Below the pieces are notes generated by a model. It saw nothing but the letters and a program-made list of their open reading frames with translations, searched no databases and was not told the DNA's origin. From Formosa sp. Hel1_33_131 (lineage in GTDB: Bacteria; Bacteroidota; Bacteroidia; Flavobacteriales; Flavobacteriaceae): a stretch of DNA of 42,000 bases. The position numbers and the translations under genes are program-made. Below, piece by piece: positions 7,865 to 17,063 of this stretch. Position 1 is the stretch's first letter, and each line of letters begins with the position of its first letter. Where the stretch lies: positions 1 to 42,000 of the forward strand of contig CATEFX010000015.1 of the NCBI GenBank assembly GCA_949499105.1, given 5' to 3'.

Positions 7865-10291
7865 ATGAAGATATCATATAATTGGTTAAAACAATTTATT
7901 AAAATTGATTGGACTGCAGAAAAAACCTCAGAACTTCTTACTGATTTAGGGTTAGAAGTTGAAGGACTAGATGTGTTTCAATCTGTTAAAGGTGGATTAA
8001 AAGGCATCGTAGTAGGACATGTACTTACGTGTGAACAACACTCCAATGCGGACCGATTACGAGTGACCACTGTCGATATTGGCGCCGAGGTACCGTTAGC
8101 CATTGTTTGTGGAGCCCCTAATGTAGCTGTGGGTCAGAAAGTAGCCGTCGCTACTATAGGAACTACTTTATATACGCCAGAAGGCGAAGCTTGGACCATC
8201 AAAAAAGGTAAAATTCGTGGCGAAGAAAGTTACGGAATGCTATGTGCCGAAGACGAATTAGGCTTAGGTAAGTCTCATGATGGAATCCTGATTTTAGAGG
8301 ATTCTCTAACAGCAGGAAGTGCACTCTCGAAACATTTTAATATTGAAGATGATTTAGTTTTTGAAATCGGATTAACCCCTAACCGTGCAGATGCCATGAG
8401 TCATTATGGAACGGCTAGAGATTTGATGGCTGGTTTGACCCAGCATGGAATCAATACAAAACTAATAAGCCCGTCTATATCTGCATTTCATGTGGACAAC
8501 AGAGGTCTTAAAATTGATGTTAACATTGAAGACAAACTTAAAGCTCCTCGTTATTGTGGTTTAACAATTTCTGAGATTGTAGTAAAAGAGTCTCCAGAAT
8601 GGTTACAAAACCGTCTTAAAGCGATTGGAATCAATCCCATAAATAATATTGTGGATGCTACAAACTATGTATTACATGATCTGGGGCAACCCTTACATGC
8701 TTTTGATGCAGACCGAATAACAGGCAAAAAAATCAAAGTAAAAACAGTAAAAACAGGGACTAAATTTGTCACCTTAGATGGTGTAGAACGGACGCTTCAC
8801 GAAGACGATCTTATGATCTGTGATTCAAAAAAACCCCTATGTATTGCTGGCGTTTACGGTGGTGAAAACTCTGGAGTTTCCAATTCAACCACTTCTATAT
8901 TTCTTGAAAGTGCTTATTTTAACCCTGTGAGCATTCGAAAAACAGCAAAAAGACATGCCTTAAACACAGATGCTTCATTTCGATTTGAACGCGGAATTGA
9001 TCCAAATATCACCAAATACGCACTCAAAAGTGCAGCATTATTAATTACTGAAATCGCTGGTGGAAAAATTTCCAGTGACTTAATTGATGAATATCCTAAT
9101 AAAATTGAAGACGCTCAAGTGTTTTTAAGTTTTGAGAACACCAATAAATTAATTGGTCAAGAACTCCCAAAAGAAACCATTAAAGAAATCCTAAGTGCTT
9201 TAGAAATTAAAGTGAATAACGTCACTGAAAGTGGACTGGGACTCACAATTCCTGCCTACAGAAATGATGTGCAACGAGAAGTGGATGTCATTGAAGAAAT
9301 TTTAAGAGTTTACGGCTATAATAATATTGGAATCACCAATAAATTAAATGCTTCCATTTCGAATACTTCTAAATTTGAAAGCTATAAAATCGAAAATATT
9401 CTTGCGAATCAACTTGTAGGACAAGGGTTTTATGAAATTATGAGTAATTCCTTGACCTCTGATAAATATACGTCTTACAGCGACCAATTGGATAAAGCGC
9501 ATGACGTTCAAATATTAAATCCATTAAGTACCGATTTATCGGTGATGCGTCAATCCTTAATTTTTTCAGGATTAGAAGCGGTTGCATTCAATATTAATAG
9601 ACAACAAAGCGATCTAAAGCTTTTTGAATTTGGTAAAACCTATCACAATTTCGAATCTAAAAAAGAAGAATTAAACCATCTTTCTATTTTTGTGACTGGA
9701 AATAAAACTGGAAAACAATGGAATACCAAAGACACAGAAGTTGACTATTTTTATTTAAAAGGATTGGTTTCTGCTGTATTTGATCGTTTAGGGATACAAA
9801 AAATTAAAAGTTCGCCATTAACAAACGACGTTTTTAGCGAAGGACAACTGCTGAGCGTTGGTAAACATGCCTTGGTAGAATTTGGAAGTCTAAAAATGAA
9901 TACACTTAAATCTTTTGGAATTTCTCAAAGCGTTCTTTGTGCTAATTTTAATTGGGATAACCTGTTAAAAGTCATCAATCAAAATACCATTAAATTTAAA
10001 GAAATCTCAAAATACCCTGAAGTAAAACGAGACTTTTCATTGCTAATTAATGAAGATGTTACTTTTGAAAGTGTGTATAAATTAGCAAAACAAACCGAAA
10101 ACAACTTCTTGAAAAACATCAACTTATTTGATGTATATACTGGCGATAAATTAGCCGAAGGCAAAAAGAGTTATGCGGTTAGTTTTACATTACAAGACAA
10201 AAACAAAACGCTGACAGATGTTCAAATAGACAAAATCATGTCAAAAATCCAAAAGCGTTTTGAATCAGAATTAGGGGCTGAACTGCGCTAA
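7865..10291 (+). CDS. pheT: Phenylalanine--tRNA ligase beta subunit
   Basis: PheT pairs with PheS (not in the window) to charge tRNA-Phe. The 808 residues match the family. The order is N-terminal region (ISYNWLKQFI), EMAP-like tRNA-binding domain about 40-150 (HSNADRLRV, IRGEESYGMLCAE), B3/B4 editing domain about 210-390 (NNIVDATNYVLHDLGQPLHAFDAD), B5 domain about 405-480 (PAYRNDVQREVDVIEEILRV), catalytic-like core, and an FDX-ACB anticodon-binding domain in the last ~95 residues (SKYPEVKRDFSLL). It has its own promoter after a terminator, so it is transcribed apart from pheS. The stop codon directly abuts the stop of convergent trxB. Confidence 0.98.
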   Translation: MKISYNWLKQFIKIDWTAEKTSELLTDLGLEVEGLDVFQSVKGGLKGIVVGHVLTCEQHSNADRLRVTTVDIGAEVPLAIVCGAPNVAVGQKVAVATIGTTLYTPEGEAWTIKKGKIRGEESYGMLCAEDELGLGKSHDGILILEDSLTAGSALSKHFNIEDDLVFEIGLTPNRADAMSHYGTARDLMAGLTQHGINTKLISPSISAFHVDNRGLKIDVNIEDKLKAPRYCGLTISEIVVKESPEWLQNRLKAIGINPINNIVDATNYVLHDLGQPLHAFDADRITGKKIKVKTVKTGTKFVTLDGVERTLHEDDLMICDSKKPLCIAGVYGGENSGVSNSTTSIFLESAYFNPVSIRKTAKRHALNTDASFRFERGIDPNITKYALKSAALLITEIAGGKISSDLIDEYPNKIEDAQVFLSFENTNKLIGQELPKETIKEILSALEIKVNNVTESGLGLTIPAYRNDVQREVDVIEEILRVYGYNNIGITNKLNASISNTSKFESYKIENILANQLVGQGFYEIMSNSLTSDKYTSYSDQLDKAHDVQILNPLSTDLSVMRQSLIFSGLEAVAFNINRQQSDLKLFEFGKTYHNFESKKEELNHLSIFVTGNKTGKQWNTKDTEVDYFYLKGLVSAVFDRLGIQKIKSSPLTNDVFSEGQLLSVGKHALVEFGSLKMNTLKSFGISQSVLCANFNWDNLLKVINQNTIKFKEISKYPEVKRDFSLLINEDVTFESVYKLAKQTENNFLKNINLFDVYTGDKLAEGKKSYAVSFTLQDKNKTLTDVQIDKIMSKIQKRFESELGAELR

Positions 10292-11242
10292 CTAGCCTTC
10301 TTTAGCAGCCAAATAGCGTTCTGCATCAAGAGCAGCCATGCAACCAGTTCCTGCGGCAGTAACGGCTTGTCTGTATACATGATCCGCAGCGTCACCACTC
10401 ACAAAAACGCCATCGATATTGGTTTTAGATGACCCTGCTGTATTGATAATATATCCGGTTTCATCTAACGTCAAAAAGTCCTGGAAAATATCTGTATTGG
10501 GTTTATGTCCAATGGCAACAAAAAATCCAGTCGCTGGAATGTCTACCAAGGCATTTGTTTTGTTGTTTTTGGCTCGAACGCCTGTCACAACTTGACCATC
10601 CCCAAGGACTTCATCAGTTTCTGTATTGAATAAAATTTCAATATTCTCTGTATTTTTAACTCTGCTCGCCATAATTTTTGAGGCTCTAAATTCATCTCGT
10701 CTCACCAACATGGTAACTTTCGTACAAAGTTTAGATAAGTAATGTGCTTCTTCACAAGCTGAATCACCCGCTCCGACAATGACAACTTCTTGGTTTCTAT
10801 AAAAGAATCCATCACAAACAGCACAAGCAGACACACCGCCACCAAGTTTTAAATATTTTTGTTCAGAGTCCAAGCCTAGATATTTTGCAGTGGCCCCTGT
10901 AGAAATTACAATCGTTTCACAGTGAATTTCCTTAGTACCATTAATCCAAACTTTATGAATTGGCCCAGAAAAATCAACTTTCGTTACCCATCCATCTCGA
11001 ACATCGGTCCCAAATCGTTCGGCTTGCGCTTGTAATTCGAGCATCATCGCTGGTCCTGTAATACCGTCAGGATATCCCGGGAAGTTTTCAACTTCATTGG
11101 TGGTTGTTAACTGCCCACCAGGTTGAGTACCTTGGTATAACACTGGAAACATATTGGCACGAGCTGCATAAATAGCAGCGGTATAGCCCGCAGGACCCGA
11201 CCCAATAATTAAACATTTTACAGACTCTATAGTATCAGACAT
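10292..11242 (-). CDS. trxB: Thioredoxin reductase
   Basis: An FAD- and NADPH-dependent enzyme that reduces thioredoxin. The 316 residues (from ATG 11242) include GSGPAG at 14-19 for FAD, GGQL around 42-45, the redox-active motif C140-A-V-C143-D-G, an NADPH-binding VIVGAGDSACEEA and the C-terminal GVFVSGDAAD. ATG 11242 was chosen over a TTG 21 bases upstream because that TTG lies inside the -7 promoter box at 11261-11268. The gene is convergent with pheT and their stop codons touch. Confidence 0.97.
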   Translation of the reverse strand: MSDTIESVKCLIIGSGPAGYTAAIYAARANMFPVLYQGTQPGGQLTTTNEVENFPGYPDGITGPAMMLELQAQAERFGTDVRDGWVTKVDFSGPIHKVWINGTKEIHCETIVISTGATAKYLGLDSEQKYLKLGGGVSACAVCDGFFYRNQEVVIVGAGDSACEEAHYLSKLCTKVTMLVRRDEFRASKIMASRVKNTENIEILFNTETDEVLGDGQVVTGVRAKNNKTNALVDIPATGFFVAIGHKPNTDIFQDFLTLDETGYIINTAGSSKTNIDGVFVSGDAADHVYRQAVTAAGTGCMAALDAERYLAAKEG

Positions 11243-11260
11243 AATTTCAAATTTAGGATA

Positions 11261-11268
11261 CAAAAATA
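11261..11268 (-). promoter_or_regulatory. -7 promoter element of trxB (TATTTTTG)
   Basis: Perfect TAnnTTTG on the minus strand, 18 bases before ATG 11242. The in-frame TTG further upstream overlaps this box, which excludes it as a start. Confidence 0.6.
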
Positions 11269-11382
11269 GGCGTTTTACATAAAATTCGAGCGGGAAGTTA
11301 TTAACAGTTTATTTTTAAAATTGTAGATTCAATCATCGCATTAATATTAGGATGCAATAAACAAATACCAAGAAAATAATCT

Positions 11383-11390
11383 TAACTTTG
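11383..11390 (+). promoter_or_regulatory. -7 promoter element of the udk-divIC-mutAB operon (TAACTTTG)
   Basis: Perfect TAnnTTTG 22 bases before ATG 11413. Because the four following genes overlap one another, this is probably the operon's main promoter. No convincing -33 TTG is seen. Confidence 0.55.
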
Positions 11391-11412
11391 TTAAAATTGA
11401 AAAGCGAGAATT

Positions 11413-12018
11413 ATGTTAATTATTGGTATTGGTGGTGGAACAGGAAGTGGAAAGACCACAGTGGTGAATCAAATTTTATCAGAATTTCCTGCTGGAGAAG
11501 TGGAAGTAATTTCACAAGACTCCTATTATATGGACACCTCTCATTTATCTTTCGAAGAGCGTTGTAAAATTAATTTTGACCATCCACAATCAATTGATTT
11601 TGAGCTTCTTGAATCCCATCTAAAATCTTTAAAAAAAGGCGATAATATTAACCAACCTGTATATTCGTTCAAAACACACAATCGTACTGGAGAAACAACG
11701 ATTACAAAACCCAAAAAGGTGGTCATTGTAGAAGGTATTTTGATTTTATCTAATACCGAATTAAGATCCTTGTTTGATATAAAAATATTTGTTCATGCCG
11801 ATAGTGACGAACGATTAATGCGTCGTTTAAAAAGAGATATTGCCGAACGTGGAAGAGATTTAGATGAAGTCTTAGAACGCTATCAAACAACGCTCAAACC
11901 GATGCACCAACAATTTATAGAACCCATGAAAGCTTTTGCCGATATTATAATTCCAAACAATCATTATAATACGGTGGCCGTCAACGTTGTAAAATCAATT
12001 ATTAATGACCAACTCTAA
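11413..12018 (+). CDS. udk: Uridine/cytidine kinase
   Basis: Phosphorylates uridine and cytidine in pyrimidine salvage. The 201-residue protein has the P-loop G7-G-G-T-G-S-G-K-T15, the ISQDSYYMD substrate motif, NFDHPQSIDF and VIVEGILIL, and the lid motif LMRRLKRDIAERGR. Length is normal. It is the first gene of a tightly overlapping operon; its TAA shares one base with the ATG of the next gene (TAATG). The pairing with a division gene and methylmalonyl-CoA mutase has no obvious metabolic logic but looks like a stable flavobacterial arrangement (from memory). Confidence 0.96.
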   Translation: MLIIGIGGGTGSGKTTVVNQILSEFPAGEVEVISQDSYYMDTSHLSFEERCKINFDHPQSIDFELLESHLKSLKKGDNINQPVYSFKTHNRTGETTITKPKKVVIVEGILILSNTELRSLFDIKIFVHADSDERLMRRLKRDIAERGRDLDEVLERYQTTLKPMHQQFIEPMKAFADIIIPNNHYNTVAVNVVKSIINDQL

Positions 12019-12359
12019 TGTTTAAAAAATTAAAAAGGTTTTGGAGTTTTTGGAGTTTTTTAAAACCATTAAAAAATATCTACTTTCTTATTTTGATTGT
12101 ATTTCTTGTGTGGATGGTAGTATTTGATGCAAATTCTTGGTTAATCCATAAAGATCTAAATGAGGATATTGAAGATTTAGATTCTAAAATTGAATTTTAC
12201 AACAATGAAATTGAAAACGATCAAGAAGAAATTAACACTCTTAACTCATCTGGTGGAATTGAAAAATATGCACGTGAGCATTATAAAATGAAAAAAGAAG
12301 ATGAGGTCGTTTATATCATTGAAGACTCCGACAGTTTAAAAATTAAAACGAATGAGTAA
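12018..12359 (+). CDS. divIC: DivIC/FtsB-like septum formation initiator
   Basis: A small bitopic divisome protein of 113 residues. It has a short cytoplasmic Trp/Phe-rich N-terminus, one membrane helix (about residues 20-38, IYFLILIVFLVWMVVF), a coiled coil (about 45-85, rich in Asp, Glu, Ile and Leu) and the family signature near the end (EKYAREHYKMKKEDEVVYII). It should join FtsL/FtsQ homologues to activate septal peptidoglycan synthesis. It overlaps udk by one base and mutA by eight bases. Confidence 0.9.
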   Translation: MFKKLKRFWSFWSFLKPLKNIYFLILIVFLVWMVVFDANSWLIHKDLNEDIEDLDSKIEFYNNEIENDQEEINTLNSSGGIEKYAREHYKMKKEDEVVYIIEDSDSLKIKTNE

Positions 12360-13722
12360 GTCGAGTCTTTTTGAGAATTTTGAATCCCTTTCTGCTAAAG
12401 CTTGGAAACAAAAGATTCAATTTGAACTTCAAGGAAACGATTTTAATGAGCACTTGGTTTGGAATTCTATCGAAGGGATTGATGTGAAACCGTTTTACCA
12501 TTCTGAATCCTATTCAAAAGCGTCTTCAATTCAACAAAATGCCTCCGATTGGAATATCGGGCATTCTATCTATGTAAACTCAATAGAAAAGAGCAACATC
12601 CACGCTATTGATCTGATTGAAAAGGGTGTAGAGAGTTTACATTTTACGCTCCCAACAGATGAAATATCGTTGGAGAATCTTCTCAACAATATTGATACAA
12701 GCAAAATTCCCATTTATTTTGAACCGTTGTTTATTTCTGAAAAACTGGTGCAAACACTTAATACGTATGCCGTAAATCATAACGCTTCATTTTATATTTT
12801 AAATGACCCTATTGGGCACTTAGCGCGCTCTGGAAACTGGCATAAAAATCTAACTTCCGATTTAGATCATTTAAAACAAATTCTAGCTACTGGACCTGAC
12901 TTAAAAAGTGTTCTTTCGGTTGATTTAGGGCTCTTTCAAAACGCAGGAGGAAGTATGATTCAACAACTGGCCTATACCCTAGCCCATGCAAATGAATATC
13001 TTAATTTAGTGGATGAAAAGAGTTTGAAATCAATTGTTTTTAAAGTCTCCGTTGGTGGTAATTACTTTTTTGAAATTGCAAAACTTCAAGCAGTTCGTGT
13101 GTTATGGCACAGTCTCACTAAGGAGTATGGCGGTTCTATCGACTGCCACATCCTTACCCAACCGAGTCGTCGCAATAAAACGATTTATGATTATAATACC
13201 AACATGCTTCGAACCACTACAGAATGCATGAGCGCTATTTTGGGAAGCAGTGATACAATTATTAATATGCCTTACGATCATTTATACCACAAGGATAATG
13301 AATTTGGGGATCGATTGTCAAGAAATCAATTACTGATTCTTAAAAATGAAAGTTATTTTGATGCGGTTTCAAACCCAACAGAAGGTGCGTATTATATTGA
13401 AACCTTGACGCATCAATTGGCTCAAAAATCCTTAGAATTATTCAAAGAAGTGGAACGACAAGGCGGTTATTTAAAACTCCTCAAAGAAGGACTTATCCAG
13501 CGAAAACTTAAAGAGCACGCTCAAAAAGAACAACGGATATACGATGAGGGGCATGAAGGTCTATTGGGAACGCATTTTCAAAAAAATACCTCCGACAAAA
13601 TGAAAACGGAACTTGAGTTATATCCATTCCTCAAACAACAGACTCGAAAAACTTTATTAGAACCCATCATCCCTCGTAGAATTTCTGAGGAAATTGAACA
13701 AAAACGTCTGAAAGATGAATAG
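12352..13722 (+). CDS. mutA: Methylmalonyl-CoA mutase small (beta) subunit, lacking a B12 domain
   Basis: The partner of MutB in interconverting methylmalonyl-CoA and succinyl-CoA. At 456 residues it covers the N-terminal arm and the TIM-barrel-like domain ([59 protein letters not shown]). It ends before where a cobalamin-binding domain would start and has no DxHxxG motif. Small subunits in other bacteria are usually over 600 residues with a degenerate B12 domain, so this is a short form, probably structural. It overlaps divIC by 8 bases and mutB by 8 bases. Confidence 0.92.
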   Translation: MSKSSLFENFESLSAKAWKQKIQFELQGNDFNEHLVWNSIEGIDVKPFYHSESYSKASSIQQNASDWNIGHSIYVNSIEKSNIHAIDLIEKGVESLHFTLPTDEISLENLLNNIDTSKIPIYFEPLFISEKLVQTLNTYAVNHNASFYILNDPIGHLARSGNWHKNLTSDLDHLKQILATGPDLKSVLSVDLGLFQNAGGSMIQQLAYTLAHANEYLNLVDEKSLKSIVFKVSVGGNYFFEIAKLQAVRVLWHSLTKEYGGSIDCHILTQPSRRNKTIYDYNTNMLRTTTECMSAILGSSDTIINMPYDHLYHKDNEFGDRLSRNQLLILKNESYFDAVSNPTEGAYYIETLTHQLAQKSLELFKEVERQGGYLKLLKEGLIQRKLKEHAQKEQRIYDEGHEGLLGTHFQKNTSDKMKTELELYPFLKQQTRKTLLEPIIPRRISEEIEQKRLKDE

Positions 13723-15832
13723 AAAAAAGGTTCAACATATTGTTTTAGAAAGTATGAGCTCTAAAGTCATTTCAAAAAAACCTTTTGAAACGGCCGAAAC
13801 AATCGCAATTCAACCCAGCTATTCTGAAAAAGATACCGAAACTCTAGAACACCTAAATTTTGCAGCTGGGTCGCCCCCTTTTTTAAGAGGTCCCTACAGC
13901 ACGATGTATGTCCAACGCCCATGGACCATTAGACAATATGCTGGATTTTCAACAGCAGAAGATAGTAATGCTTTCTATAAAAGAAATTTAAAAGCGGGAC
14001 AAAAGGGGCTTTCCGTCGCCTTTGACTTACCCACCCATCGTGGGTATGATAGTGATCACGAACGGGTCGTTGGAGATGTAGGAAAAGCAGGGGTTGCCAT
14101 TGATTCTGTCGAGGATATGAAATTATTATTTGACGAAATTCCTTTGGATCAAATGAGTGTTTCCATGACCATGAATGGGGCGGTTTTGCCCATTATGGCA
14201 TTTTACATCGTCGCAGCACAAGAACAAGGGGTGGAATTGCATCAATTGAGTGGCACGATTCAGAATGATATTTTGAAAGAATTTATGGTTAGAAACACCT
14301 ACATATATCCACCCGAAGCGTCCATGAAAATTGTGTCAGATATCTTTGAATATACCAGTAAACACATGCCAAAATTCAATAGCATTAGTATTTCTGGATA
14401 CCATATGCAAGAAGCAGGCGCAACCGCCGATATAGAACTCGCTTATACGTTAGCAAATGGACTTGAATATATAAGAAAAGGATTAGACGCAGGACTAGAT
14501 ATCGATACTTTTGCGCCAAGGTTATCCTTTTTCTGGGGCATCGGAATGAATCACTTTATGGAAATCGCCAAACTGCGTGCTGCACGTATGTTATGGGCTA
14601 AAATTGTACAGAAATTTAATCCAAAAAATAAAAAATCATTAGCATTAAGAACGCATTGTCAAACAAGTGGCTGGAGCTTAACAGAGCAAGATCCTTTTAA
14701 TAATGTCGCTCGAACTTGTATTGAAGCGACGGCAGCCATTTTTGGAGGCACCCAAAGTTTACATACCAATGCCTTGGACGAAGCCATCGCTTTACCCACC
14801 GATTTTTCGGCAAGAATTGCAAGAAACACACAACTTTACCTTCAAAAAGAGACTAAAATCACCAAAACAGTCGATCCATGGGCTGGAAGTTTCTATGTTG
14901 AAAAACTGACCCACGAAATTGCCGAAAAAGCTTGGAGTCATATTGAAGAAGTGGAAGCTTTGGGCGGGATGACTGAAGCCATTAAATCGGGGGTTCCAAA
15001 ATTACGAATTGAAGAAGCCGCTGCCCGAAAACAAGCCCGTATCGATTCTGGTCAAGACCTTATTATCGGCGTTAATAAATACAAGCTCCAAAACGAAGAT
15101 GCATTGCAAATTTTGGAAGTTGATAATGAACTTGTACGCTCACAACAAATAGACCGATTATCGACCACTAAATCCAACCGTGACTCGAAAAAGGTGAAAG
15201 AAATTTTGGAAAAAATCAGCGAAGCAGCTGCGAATAGAACCGAAAATTTATTAGCTTTAGCCGTCGAAGCTGCCAAAGAACGAGCAACATTAGGTGAAAT
15301 TAGCGATGCATTGGAACACGAATTTGGACGGTATAAAGCAGATATAAAAACATTTTCAGGCGTGTACGGTAAAGAAATTAAAAACGATGTATCTTTTGAA
15401 GAAGCCAAACAATTGGCCAATAAATTTGCGAAATCAGAAGGGCGTCGCCCCAGAATAATGATTGCTAAAATGGGGCAAGATGGTCATGATCGAGGTGCAA
15501 AAGTGGTAGCGACTGGCTATGCCGATTTAGGGTTTGATGTTGATATTGGACCACTTTTTCAAACCGCCGAAGAAGCTGCGAAACAAGCGGTTGAAAATGA
15601 CGTTCACATCTTAGGGGTATCGTCTTTAGCAGGAGGGCACAAAACACTGGTTCCTAGAGTGATAGAAGCTCTAAAAACACATGGACGCGAAGATATTATG
15701 GTCATTGTTGGCGGTGTCATCCCAAAACAAGATTATCAATATTTATTCGATGCTGGAACCGTCGCTATTTTTGGGCCGGGCACTAAAATTAGCGATGCCG
15801 CTATAACAGTTTTGGATATCTTAATAAATTAA
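13715..15832 (+). CDS. mutB: Methylmalonyl-CoA mutase large subunit
   Basis: Catalytic, adenosylcobalamin-dependent subunit of 705 residues. The substrate barrel shows [28 protein letters not shown], the [18 protein letters not shown] motif, [10 protein letters not shown] and [14 protein letters not shown]. The C-terminal B12 domain (about 575-705) has the base-off ligand motif D589-x-H591-x-x-G594, followed by [13 protein letters not shown] and [10 protein letters not shown]. It works in propionyl-CoA use or succinate/propionate interconversion. It is the last gene of the overlapping operon; no clear terminator follows before the ParA-like gene 66 bases downstream. Confidence 0.97.
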   Translation: MNRKKVQHIVLESMSSKVISKKPFETAETIAIQPSYSEKDTETLEHLNFAAGSPPFLRGPYSTMYVQRPWTIRQYAGFSTAEDSNAFYKRNLKAGQKGLSVAFDLPTHRGYDSDHERVVGDVGKAGVAIDSVEDMKLLFDEIPLDQMSVSMTMNGAVLPIMAFYIVAAQEQGVELHQLSGTIQNDILKEFMVRNTYIYPPEASMKIVSDIFEYTSKHMPKFNSISISGYHMQEAGATADIELAYTLANGLEYIRKGLDAGLDIDTFAPRLSFFWGIGMNHFMEIAKLRAARMLWAKIVQKFNPKNKKSLALRTHCQTSGWSLTEQDPFNNVARTCIEATAAIFGGTQSLHTNALDEAIALPTDFSARIARNTQLYLQKETKITKTVDPWAGSFYVEKLTHEIAEKAWSHIEEVEALGGMTEAIKSGVPKLRIEEAAARKQARIDSGQDLIIGVNKYKLQNEDALQILEVDNELVRSQQIDRLSTTKSNRDSKKVKEILEKISEAAANRTENLLALAVEAAKERATLGEISDALEHEFGRYKADIKTFSGVYGKEIKNDVSFEEAKQLANKFAKSEGRRPRIMIAKMGQDGHDRGAKVVATGYADLGFDVDIGPLFQTAEEAAKQAVENDVHILGVSSLAGGHKTLVPRVIEALKTHGREDIMVIVGGVIPKQDYQYLFDAGTVAIFGPGTKISDAAITVLDILIN

Positions 15833-15898
15833 TTACCTTAGACAATTCTTAACCGAATCTACTGATAAGTAAGTTGCAAATGAAAGCCCAAATCTCAT

Positions 15899-16984
15899 AT
15901 GCCACTATCAAAAATTATTGCAGTCGCTAACCAAAAAGGTAGCGTTAGTACAACTTCAACCGCTCTAAATGTATCTGGTGCCCTTGGCATTTTGGATCGA
16001 AAAGTTTTGCTTGTTGATGCCGATCCACAAAGGAATGCTACGGCTGGTTTGGGTATTTTAACCAAAAACCTTCGGTTTTCAGTTGAAAACCTATTCAAAA
16101 GGGACGTTGATACTCAGCAATGTATTTTAGAAACTCACAGTCCAAATTTAAAAATAATACCAGGCTCTACTAAACTTGCTGAACTTGAGATCAATATTGA
16201 AAACACCAATATAAATCGATTAAAAGAGGCCCTTTCTAAAGTGCAAAATGAATATGATTATATTATTATTGATTGTCCGCCATCTTTGGGGTTTCTGACT
16301 TTAAATTCATTTGTTGCCTCCGATTCCATAATAATCCCTGTTCAATGTGAGTTTGTCGAATTGGACGGATTAAGTAAATTACTCTCTACGATTCAACATA
16401 TTAGAAAAACAAGCAATTTAAACTTGGATATTGAAGGGGTATTGTTAACGATGAACGATAAACAGTCGGGTCATACCAATCCCATTTACAGTGAGTTAAT
16501 TAGATATTTTGATGACCTAATATTTAAAACAATTCTCAAAAAAAATATAAGTATACACAAAGCATCCCATTTTAATGTAAATGGGGTCGATTATAAAGCC
16601 AGCCGTGAGGTCTCCATAAACTATATGAATTTATCTAGAGAAATCATACGGAATCAAAATCTTGAGAAATTAAAAAAATCAAAAAAACAAACACAAATAA
16701 TCAACGACACGAACGAACATACGTCGTTTTATCAAACTATTAAAAAACTAAATCAACAAGACTTAAAACCATTTTCATTTAAAGATAAGAGTTTTAATAA
16801 ACTTCATGGCTGTACAAAAAAAGAAATCACATCTATTTTAGGCATTATCTATGATGAACTAGAGGACGCTCGCGTCTATCGTATTTCAGATAAAATAGGG
16901 CTGTTCAAAAAAAATTATCTTTATTTATTTTTTGATGAAAACAAAGTAAAATACATTCAATTAAGACGCTTCAAATTCAGTTGA
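15899..16984 (+). CDS. ParA-like protein with degenerate P-loop and extra C-terminal domain
   Basis: A 361-residue paralogue of the parA product encoded next door. Residues 5-252 align with ParA throughout, keeping VDADPQ (D40, D42), the Walker-B-like IDCPPSLG (D125) and VQCEFVELDGL. The deviant Walker A reads K13-G-S-V-S-T-T-S20 where ParA has KGGVGKTT: the signature Lys13 remains, but the P-loop lysine is Thr18 and two glycines are Ser. ATP binding by the usual mechanism is therefore doubtful. Residues about 255-295 are a Lys/Gln/Asn-rich linker, and 296-361 form an added small domain (LHGCTKKEITSILG ... KNYLYLFFDENKV). The frame is uninterrupted, so it looks like a working, repurposed gene, not a pseudogene. 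Possible roles: a regulator or dimer partner of ParA. This is inference. Confidence 0.85.
   Translation: MPLSKIIAVANQKGSVSTTSTALNVSGALGILDRKVLLVDADPQRNATAGLGILTKNLRFSVENLFKRDVDTQQCILETHSPNLKIIPGSTKLAELEINIENTNINRLKEALSKVQNEYDYIIIDCPPSLGFLTLNSFVASDSIIIPVQCEFVELDGLSKLLSTIQHIRKTSNLNLDIEGVLLTMNDKQSGHTNPIYSELIRYFDDLIFKTILKKNISIHKASHFNVNGVDYKASREVSINYMNLSREIIRNQNLEKLKKSKKQTQIINDTNEHTSFYQTIKKLNQQDLKPFSFKDKSFNKLHGCTKKEITSILGIIYDELEDARVYRISDKIGLFKKNYLYLFFDENKVKYIQLRRFKFS
16065..16091. repeat. Three-part inverted repeat inside the ParA-like gene
   Basis: AAAACC (16065-16070), GGTTTTCA (16074-16081) and TGAAAACC (16084-16091) can form two mutually exclusive hairpins, the second with 8-bp arms and a 2-base gap. 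It encodes normal ParA-like residues, so coincidence in AT-rich DNA is possible. Confidence 0.3.
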
Positions 16985-17063
16985 AAATTTGATTAAATTC
17001 TTAAACAATTTGGTTTTAATTACTCGTAAATAATTGTATTTTTACAATAAAATTAAATCAATA

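Noticed and set aside
11243-11263. Upstream TTG start for trxB
   Set aside because: The TTG is part of the TATTTTTG promoter box, so it cannot be in the mRNA in the usual way.
12271-12278. GCACGTGA core as a possible parS site
   Set aside because: It lacks the flanking TGTT and AACA arms of the parS palindrome and lies inside divIC. No convincing parS site was found by eye in the window.
15052-15420. 122-codon minus-strand open frame within mutB
   Set aside because: Shadow of the well-conserved mutB coding sequence, with no start signals of its own.
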